8,258 nucleotides of DNA from Clostridia bacterium (lineage in GTDB: Bacteria > Bacillota > Clostridia > Oscillospirales > CAG-272): assembly GCA_029010655.1 (NCBI GenBank), contig JAQXKW010000159.1, forward strand, positions 1 through 8,258. Reading direction: 5' to 3'. Shown here piece after piece: positions 1 to 4,174 of this stretch; position 1 is the first letter of the stretch, and the number at the start of each line of letters is the position of its first letter. The notes beneath the pieces were generated by a model. That model did not search any database. It was not told where the DNA came from and was given only the letters and a program-made list of their open reading frames with translations. A program made the position numbers and the translations under genes.

Positions 1-392
1 CAAAAAGCCACAAATGACCCCCATATGCCGTGCATGCTGTAACATTCCATCAGCTTGTAGCGAAGGTCGAGCACCGTGTCCTTCCATATTTCGTCAGCTA
101 TGCCGTGCTCTTTGTATAATGTACGTAAATGACAGGTAAGACAGCAGTATATAAGAAGCTCTGCGGCATATGTGTGAACGCCGGCGGCACCGGATACGCC
201 TCTCACCTCTTCGAGCATGGTCTTAAAATCAATTCTTCCGTCAGGCTTTGATTCGTACAGAGAAATGTATTTTTTAAACACAGCGGAGGTGGCGGGGCAC
301 CCCGAAAGCTTTTCATAATCGGAAAGCAGAGAATCGGACGCTTCCTTAGGATAATCGCAAAGCTCGAAAAATTCTTTTAAGTATTCTTTCAT
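1..392 (-). CDS. Acyltransferase-like protein (NAT_N/GNAT_C type), N-terminal fragment
   Basis: The gene runs off the left edge of the window, so only the first 130 codons (plus 2 nt) are visible. Reading starts at the ATG whose complement is 390-392, preceded by an AAAGGAA ribosome binding site (complement of 402-408) nine bases away. The protein begins MKEYLKEFFELCDYP and is mostly helical and acidic. The last visible stretch, MHGIWGSFVAF, resembles the conserved segment near the end of the N-terminal domain in clostridial 'acyltransferase domain-containing' proteins of the NAT_N plus GNAT_C type, where a tryptophan/phenylalanine-rich stretch and a GRLQFE-like motif normally follow. That motif and the catalytic GNAT half would lie outside the window. 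No frameshift is seen. The substrate is unknown. The family call comes from recalled similarity and is moderate; the reading frame itself is solid. The gene is transcribed divergently from infC. Confidence 0.6.
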   Translation of the reverse strand, partial: MKEYLKEFFELCDYPKEASDSLLSDYEKLSGCPATSAVFKKYISLYESKPDGRIDFKTMLEEVRGVSGAAGVHTYAAELLIYCCLTCHLRTLYKEHGIADEIWKDTVLDLRYKLMECYSMHGIWGSFVAF

Positions 393-424
393 GGGTTTTT
401 GTTCCTTTACAGTCGTTATTTGAT

Positions 425-453
425 ATTATAAGTGACACGGCGAAAAAAATCAA
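425..453 (-). promoter_or_regulatory. Sigma-A-type promoter of the leftward acyltransferase-like gene
   Basis: On the minus strand the -35 box TTGATT (complement of 448-453) and the -10 box TATAAT (complement of 425-430) are separated by exactly 17 bases. Transcription would start near 418, giving a 5' leader of about 26 nt that carries the AAAGGAA site of the gene ending at 392. The -10 is a perfect consensus match and the -35 matches four of six bases. Confidence 0.7.
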
Positions 454-486
454 TAGGAGACAGTAAAAGAAAAAATAAAAAAACTA

Positions 487-515
487 TTGACATTGTGCAG
501 AATAGGTGTTATAAT
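487..515 (+). promoter_or_regulatory. Consensus sigma-A promoter of the infC-rpmI-rplT operon
   Basis: TTGACA at 487-492 and TATAAT at 510-515 are both perfect consensus hexamers with the ideal 17-base spacer. An A-rich tract at about 465-483 lies just upstream and could act as an UP element. Transcription should start around 521-523. A fully consensus promoter suits a highly expressed translation operon whose output is limited downstream by attenuation. Confidence 0.88.
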
Positions 516-521
516 AGCGGA

Positions 522-660
522 GCAAAAGGAAGAAGAACGTACTCCGTTCTCACCGTGCCGCATGGGCGAGCATCGGTTCAATAAAGCTTTTACCCCTCTG
601 TGGGTGGGTTTTGTGCGGAGTATGTCCGCACTTTTTATTTATTCACGGAGGTGCAAAGCT
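522..660 (+). promoter_or_regulatory. infC operon leader, probable L20-responsive attenuator (L20 leader)
   Basis: This untranslated leader of about 140 nt lies between the promoter and infC. Visible pairings are: a local 6-bp hairpin, AGAACG (534-539) with CGTTCT (545-550); ACCG (552-555) with CGGT (574-577), enclosing a G/C-rich imperfect stem; a short ACCC (592-595) with GGGT (602-605) hairpin; and the terminator stem at 613-631. Bases 537-547 can also pair with 615-625 over 11 contiguous base pairs (two G-U), consuming both the first hairpin and the 5' arm of the terminator, so this is a good antiterminator. In Firmicutes such as B. subtilis, L20 is known to bind the infC leader through an rRNA-like fold and promote premature termination. 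Position and architecture fit that element. Which internal part binds L20 cannot be told by eye. Confidence 0.75.
613..640 (+). terminator. Intrinsic terminator in the infC leader (attenuator)
   Basis: A perfect 7-bp stem, GTGCGGA (613-619) with TCCGCAC (625-631), closes a 5-base loop (GTATG) and is followed by TTTTTATTT (632-640). It ends six bases before the infC ribosome binding site, so when formed it would stop transcription before the operon. The competing pairing of 537-547 with 615-625 would abolish it. Confidence 0.85.
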
Positions 661-663
661 ATC
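646..663 (+). promoter_or_regulatory. infC ribosome binding site and non-AUG (ATC) start
   Basis: CGGAGGTG at 646-653 is a near-perfect Shine-Dalgarno site. Seven bases later stands ATC (661-663), in frame with IF3 and exactly where the family's N-terminus should begin. The nearby GTG at 651 is out of frame and lies inside the SD. The first in-frame ATG, at about 739, falls well inside the conserved N-terminal domain. This spacing is the main reason for placing the start at 661. Confidence 0.85.
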
Positions 664-1260
664 AGCACTAAAGAACTTCTCATCAATGATGATATCCGTG
701 CAAAGGAAGTCCGTCTTCTTGACGAAAACGGAGACCAGATGGGTATCATGAGTCTCAGCGAAGCAAAGGACTACGCTGAGGACAAGGGCGTGGATCTTGT
801 ATGTATCGCTCCCCAGGCTACTCCCCCCGTTTGCCGTGCCATGGACTACGGTAAGTACCGCTATGAGCAGGACAAAAGAGAAAAGGAACAGAAGAAAAAA
901 CAGCAGACTGTCGAGGTCAAGGAGGTTCAACTTTCCTGCCGCATCGACAAGCATGATTTCGATACGAAGGCGTCCCGCGCCATCAAGTTCCTTAAAGAGG
1001 GAAACAAGGTCAGGGTGTCTCTGCGCTTTAAGGGCAGAGAAATGGCTCATCAGGATTTGGGACGTGAGGTTATCGCCAAGTTCCGCGAGGCCTGCGAGGA
1101 ATTTTCCACTATGGATAAAAAGCCCACTCTTGAAGGCCGCCAGATGACAATGTTCCTTATGCCGCTGAAGGCGTCCTCCAAAAAAGCGGATAAGTCCGAA
1201 AAGCCCAAGACCGAGAAGGAGGCTCAAAAGGCCGAGGCAGAGGCGGGCACCGCAGAATAA
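661..1260 (+). CDS. infC: Translation initiation factor IF-3
   Basis: IF3 binds the 30S subunit, keeps it apart from 50S and checks start codon-initiator tRNA pairing. The 199-residue product has the N-terminal domain (about residues 5-72, with INDDIRAKEVRLLDENGDQ and the family signature MDYGKYRYEQ at 61-70), a lysine-rich linker helix (about 72-83) and the C-terminal domain (about 84-170, with RFKGREMAHQDLG at 122-134 and the closing FLMPLK). Residues 171-199 form an extra tail rich in Lys, Glu and Ala that typical bacterial IF3s lack. The start is ATC at 661, fixed by the SD at 646-653 and by homology; an open frame reaching back to 487 crosses the promoter and attenuator and is not coding. 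A rare start codon is known for infC (AUU in E. coli), where IF3 represses its own translation by rejecting it, and the same is inferred here. First gene of the infC-rpmI-rplT operon. Confidence 0.95.
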   Translation: MSTKELLINDDIRAKEVRLLDENGDQMGIMSLSEAKDYAEDKGVDLVCIAPQATPPVCRAMDYGKYRYEQDKREKEQKKKQQTVEVKEVQLSCRIDKHDFDTKASRAIKFLKEGNKVRVSLRFKGREMAHQDLGREVIAKFREACEEFSTMDKKPTLEGRQMTMFLMPLKASSKKADKSEKPKTEKEAQKAEAEAGTAE

Positions 1261-1315
1261 GCTTACTTTTCGCGGGTAATTCCGCAAATTCAAAATACCG
1301 AAAGGATAAAAGACA

Positions 1316-1519
1316 ATGGCAAAGGTTAAAATCAAAACACACAAGGCGTCTGCTAAGCGTTTCTCCGTTACAGGCACCGGAAAAGTAAAGATGCATCACT
1401 CCGCTCACCGTCATAATCTGAGCACCAATAAGACACAGAAGCAGAAGAGACGCCTCCGTTCCGCTGATATTCTCAGCCCCGCAATGGAAGCTAACGTAAA
1501 GAGACTTATCATGAAATAA
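1316..1519 (+). CDS. rpmI: Large ribosomal subunit protein L35
   Basis: This 67-residue, very basic protein is a 50S component and of normal family length. It begins MAKVKIKTHKASAKRF and carries the typical G-x-G-K-V segment (TGTGKVKMHHSAHRHN), then KTQKQKRRLR and a C-terminus ending VKRLIMK. An AAAGGA site at 1301-1306 sits nine bases before the ATG. It lies between infC and rplT, 55 bases after infC, in the order conserved across bacteria. In operons of this type its expression is controlled together with infC and rplT. Confidence 0.97.
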   Translation: MAKVKIKTHKASAKRFSVTGTGKVKMHHSAHRHNLSTNKTQKQKRRLRSADILSPAMEANVKRLIMK

Positions 1520-1520
1520 T

Positions 1521-1532
1521 CTCCGAACGGAG
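1521..1532 (+). repeat. Short inverted repeat between rpmI and rplT
   Basis: CTCCG (1521-1525) and CGGAG (1528-1532) form a perfect short inverted repeat immediately after the rpmI stop codon, which RNA would fold as a 4-bp stem with a GAAC loop. There is no T-run, so it is not a terminator. It could be a processing or translational-coupling hairpin, or chance. Confidence 0.3.
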
Positions 1533-1563
1533 AATACAACCGGATTGAGAAAGGAATAGAGAA

Positions 1564-1917
1564 ATGGCAAGAGTAAAAGGCGCAATGATGACGCGCAAAA
1601 GAAGAAATAGAGTTCTGAAGGCAGCGAAAGGCTACTGGGGTTCAAAATCCAAGCACTTCAAGATGGCTAAACAGGCCGTAATGAAGAGCGGTAACTATGC
1701 GTATATCGGCAGAAAGCAGAAGAAGAGAGAATTCAGACAGCTTTGGATCGCCCGTATCTCCGCACAGGCAAAGGTATGCGGAATTAATTATTCCCAGTTT
1801 ATGTGCGGCCTTAAAAAAGCCGGCATCAATCTGAACAGAAAGATGCTCTCAGAAATAGCAATTTCCGACAAGGAAGCATTTGCGGCTCTGGTAGAAAAGG
1901 CAAAGGCTGCTCTTTAA
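1564..1917 (+). CDS. rplT: Large ribosomal subunit protein L20
   Basis: This 117-residue protein is of normal L20 length. The N-terminal half is a long basic extension (MARVKGAMMTRKRRNRVLKA, then GYWG and the SKHFKMAKQAVMKSGNYAY segment) that threads into 23S rRNA in early 50S assembly. The second half is the globular domain, with the family hallmark REFRQLWIARISA and then GINYSQF and LNRKMLSEIA. A GAAAGGAA ribosome binding site lies about seven bases before the ATG. It is the last gene of the infC operon and is followed at once by a terminator. In Firmicutes L20 is the feedback regulator that binds the infC leader; that role is inferred here from the attenuator at 522-660. Confidence 0.97.
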   Translation: MARVKGAMMTRKRRNRVLKAAKGYWGSKSKHFKMAKQAVMKSGNYAYIGRKQKKREFRQLWIARISAQAKVCGINYSQFMCGLKKAGINLNRKMLSEIAISDKEAFAALVEKAKAAL

Positions 1918-1927
1918 TCGGTAACAG

Positions 1928-1963
1928 AGAACCCCGCGTGCACACGCACGTGCGGGTTCTTTT
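1928..1963 (+). terminator. Intrinsic terminator of the infC-rpmI-rplT operon
   Basis: AGAACCC (1928-1934) pairs with GGGTTCT (1954-1960). The stem continues through GC/GC and GTGC/GCAC, with one bulged C (1935) and a GT bulge (1950-1951), closing an ACAC loop (1942-1945). TTTT (1960-1963) follows. It starts 11 bases after the rplT stop. Confidence 0.85.
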
Positions 1964-1985
1964 GTGTGTAATTTGAGAGGGAATT

Positions 1986-2771
1986 ATGGGAGAAATATAC
2001 ATTTCATCAAGAACAAACCCGACCGTTGCCGCGCTTTCGTCCCTTCAGTCTAAAAAAGGCAGAAGGGAAACGGGACTTTTTCTGTGCGAGGGAAAAAAGC
2101 TGTGCAGAGAGGCTCTGGGCAAATGCTCCGTCAGCTATGCGCTCATAAAAGAGGGCTGTGACGGAGAAGAACTGCGAAGCATTGCAGAGCTTTCCGGCGG
2201 TCAGATAATAATACTGTCAGAGGGCGCATTCGGGAAAATTTCCTGCGACTCGGCTCCCGACGGAATAATATTTGCCGCAAAAATTCCCGAGCAGGGCGAA
2301 AAAATTCAGCCCCGTGAGCGTGTGTTTGCCATGGAGTGCGTAAGAGACCCGGGCAACGTGGGAACGGTTATAAGAACTGCGGCGGCATTCGGCATTGACA
2401 GAATTATCCTTGCAGACTGCGCCGACGTGTATAACCCCAAAACCGTCAGAGCCGCCATGGGCGCTCTGTTCAATGTGAAAATCACCGTTTGCGAGGATTT
2501 CGGGGCGCTGATACCGGAACTGAAAAAGCAGGGAAGACGGGTAATTTCTGCGGCGCTGACGGGAACTTCCGTTACCTTGGGCAAAACCTCTCTTTTACCC
2601 ACCGACTGCCTTGTGGTGGGAAACGAGGGGCACGGTATATCGGATAAAACCCTTGAAATGTCCGATGAAACGGTTATAATTCCCATGACCGATAAAACGG
2701 AAAGCCTTAATGCGGCAACCGCCTCCGCCGTGCTTTTGTGGGAGCTTTTGAAAACCTTCGGTTTGCAGTAA
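1986..2771 (+). CDS. SpoU/TrmH-family RNA 2'-O-methyltransferase
   Basis: The 261-residue product has the layout of SpoU-class enzymes, which use S-adenosylmethionine to methylate a ribose 2'-OH in tRNA or rRNA. An N-terminal substrate-binding domain (about residues 1-100, with NPTVAALSSLQSKKGRRETG and LCEGKKLCREAL) is followed by the knotted SPOUT domain. All three motifs are intact: motif 1 RDPGNVGTVIRTAAAFG (120-136; Asn124, Arg130), motif 2 VVGNEGHGIS (210-219; Asn213, Glu214) and motif 3 IPMTDKTESLNAATA (232-246; Ser240, Asn242). The exact RNA target cannot be assigned; related Firmicute genes are annotated as YsgA/RlmB-like. ATG 1986 follows a GAGAGGG site. It begins only 22 bases after the rplT terminator, leaving no room for a separate promoter, so it may depend on readthrough or on a promoter inside rplT. 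dprA follows after 24 bases, probably in the same transcript. Confidence 0.92.
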   Translation: MGEIYISSRTNPTVAALSSLQSKKGRRETGLFLCEGKKLCREALGKCSVSYALIKEGCDGEELRSIAELSGGQIIILSEGAFGKISCDSAPDGIIFAAKIPEQGEKIQPRERVFAMECVRDPGNVGTVIRTAAAFGIDRIILADCADVYNPKTVRAAMGALFNVKITVCEDFGALIPELKKQGRRVISAALTGTSVTLGKTSLLPTDCLVVGNEGHGISDKTLEMSDETVIIPMTDKTESLNAATASAVLLWELLKTFGLQ

Positions 2772-2795
2772 ATTTCGGCATTGAGGGCAAGATTT

Positions 2796-4094
2796 ATGGA
2801 AGACAGAAGAAAATACTGGATGTGGATGTCCCACGCCTGCGGGCAGGGGAGTAAAAGCGCTGTCAATATACTGAGATATTACGGGTACCCCGAATATGTG
2901 TATGAAGCGGACGCAGACGAAATAAAAAGCAAGGTACCCGGAACGGATTACAGAGTCCTTGCAAGGCTTGACCGTAAAGGTCTTTCCGAGGAAGAAGATA
3001 TTTTAAGCTGGTGCGATAATAAGGGAGTAAGGGTGCTGACCCCTGAAACGGAGGAATATCCCAAAAGTCTCCTTAATTTGAAAGACGCACCGCTGGTGCT
3101 GTATGCCTTGGGAGACGCTCCCGATTCTGACGATTATTTTCATTGCGCCGTGGTGGGCACCCGTAACATGACAGATTACGGAAAGCGAATGGCGTATAAT
3201 ATCGGCACGGGGCTTGCGGACTGCGGCGCCGTGCTTGTAAGCGGACTGGCTCTGGGAATTGACGGAATGGCAATGGCAGGCGCCCTTGAAGGGGGCGGCA
3301 GGTGTATTGCTGTTCTTGGATGCGGAATTGACGTAGTTTACCCGAAGGAGCATGAGCCGCTTCTAAAAAAGGTGCTTGAAAACGGGTCTGTCATCACCGA
3401 ATATGCACCCGGAGTGTCTCCCGTAGGCTCCCATTTTCCCGTAAGAAACAGAATTATAAGCGGACTCAGCCAGGCGGTGTGCGTGGTTGAGGGAAATATG
3501 TCAAGCGGCTCGCTTATTACCGCACGCCATGCGCTGTATCAGGGACGGAGCCTGTACGCCGTGCCGGGAGCCGTGGGCGAAGCCGGTGCTGAGGGCACCA
3601 ACTATCTTTTGAAGCAGGGCGCAAAAATAGTAACAAAGGCAGAGGATATTATAGAGGACTACGAATTCATATATCCTCATACCCTGAGAGCCGACGGCGC
3701 AGTGCCCCATATTTCGCCGGACGAAGCGGCACAGGATTACAGTATAGGCAAAAAAGGCGGAAGAAAAAAGAAAAGCCCGAAAACAGAACAGAGGGCAAAA
3801 GAAGAAGCACCCTTCCCGAAAGAGCCGGAGGAGAAAAAGACGGTGCGGCATATAGACCTTGCGACCCTTGGCGACGACGACAGAAAGGTCTTTGACTTTA
3901 TGGCAGACGACGTGCCCATGATAGCGGAGGAAATCGCAAAATGCGGACTTTCTCTCTCGCAGGTCATGGTGTCGCTTACAATGCTTGAGCTTGCGGGAGC
4001 AGTAGAAGCCGGCGCCGGCGGCTATTATCTGAAGCGTGCCGCAGATTACGGAGGCGACCCCGAATATATAACGGAGGAAGATGACGGAATCTGA
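2796..4094 (+). CDS. dprA: DNA-processing protein DprA (Smf)
   Basis: DprA binds incoming single-stranded DNA in the cytoplasm and loads RecA during natural transformation; it is also common in bacteria with no known competence. The 432-residue product has a small helical N-terminal domain (about 1-60, GQGSKSAVNILRYYGYPEYV), the Rossmann-like core (about 95-305) with VVGTRNMTDYG (119-129), SGLALGIDG (149-157), the FPVRNRIISGLS motif (214-225), GSLITARHAL and AVPG, then a charged linker (about 316-350, KKGGRKKKSPK) and a C-terminal winged-helix domain (about 360-425, DRKVFDFMADD, LSLSQVMVSLTMLE, GYYLKRA). The start is ATG 2796, eight bases after GAGGG (2783-2787); an in-frame TTG at 2781 overlaps that site and has none of its own. 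It precedes topA, as in B. subtilis. The linker and winged helix make it longer than minimal DprA proteins. Confidence 0.95.
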   Translation: MEDRRKYWMWMSHACGQGSKSAVNILRYYGYPEYVYEADADEIKSKVPGTDYRVLARLDRKGLSEEEDILSWCDNKGVRVLTPETEEYPKSLLNLKDAPLVLYALGDAPDSDDYFHCAVVGTRNMTDYGKRMAYNIGTGLADCGAVLVSGLALGIDGMAMAGALEGGGRCIAVLGCGIDVVYPKEHEPLLKKVLENGSVITEYAPGVSPVGSHFPVRNRIISGLSQAVCVVEGNMSSGSLITARHALYQGRSLYAVPGAVGEAGAEGTNYLLKQGAKIVTKAEDIIEDYEFIYPHTLRADGAVPHISPDEAAQDYSIGKKGGRKKKSPKTEQRAKEEAPFPKEPEEKKTVRHIDLATLGDDDRKVFDFMADDVPMIAEEIAKCGLSLSQVMVSLTMLELAGAVEAGAGGYYLKRAADYGGDPEYITEEDDGI

Positions 4095-4105
4095 AAATAT
4101 TTTCA
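4092..4105. repeat. 14-bp perfect palindrome over the dprA stop codon
   Basis: TGAAAATATTTTCA is a perfect palindrome whose first three bases are the dprA stop codon (4092-4094). It lies nine bases upstream of the topA -35 box. No T-run follows, so it is a poor terminator. It could be an operator for a dimeric regulator of topA, or a chance AT-rich sequence. Confidence 0.4.
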
Positions 4106-4113
4106 AATTGTTA

Positions 4114-4142
4114 TTGAATTCGTGGGAGATAGTGTATATAAT
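4114..4142 (+). promoter_or_regulatory. Sigma-A-type promoter of topA-trmFO-plsX
   Basis: TTGAAT (4114-4119) and TATAAT (4137-4142) are 17 bases apart. The -10 is perfect and the -35 matches four of six positions. Transcription should start near 4149, giving a leader of about 26 nt before topA. The sequence is much more AT-rich than the flanking genes. This would give topA and the genes behind it their own promoter in addition to any readthrough from dprA. Confidence 0.75.
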
Positions 4143-4174
4143 ATTGAAATGAAATTAAGAGGAGGACAGATAAT

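Noticed and set aside
487..660. Open frame continuous with infC that would add 58 residues upstream
   Set aside because: Its first codon is the -35 box of the promoter. It crosses the predicted transcription start and the attenuator hairpin, and the encoded residues do not resemble IF3. The SD and homology place the start at 661.
797..1147. Arginine- and serine-rich plus-strand frame inside infC
   Set aside because: It is an out-of-frame reading of infC with no ribosome binding site and no family resemblance.
643..1645. Long minus-strand open frames opposite infC, rpmI and rplT
   Set aside because: They are antisense to three unmistakable conserved genes, have no recognisable domains, and their hydrophobic runs are what reverse-reading Lys/Glu codons produces.
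2781..2795. In-frame TTG as the dprA start
   Set aside because: The TTG overlaps the GAGGG site that correctly serves ATG 2796, and it has no ribosome binding site of its own.
4092..4110. Palindrome after dprA as an intrinsic terminator
   Set aside because: The stem is almost all A-T and no T-run follows. Listed only as a possible operator.
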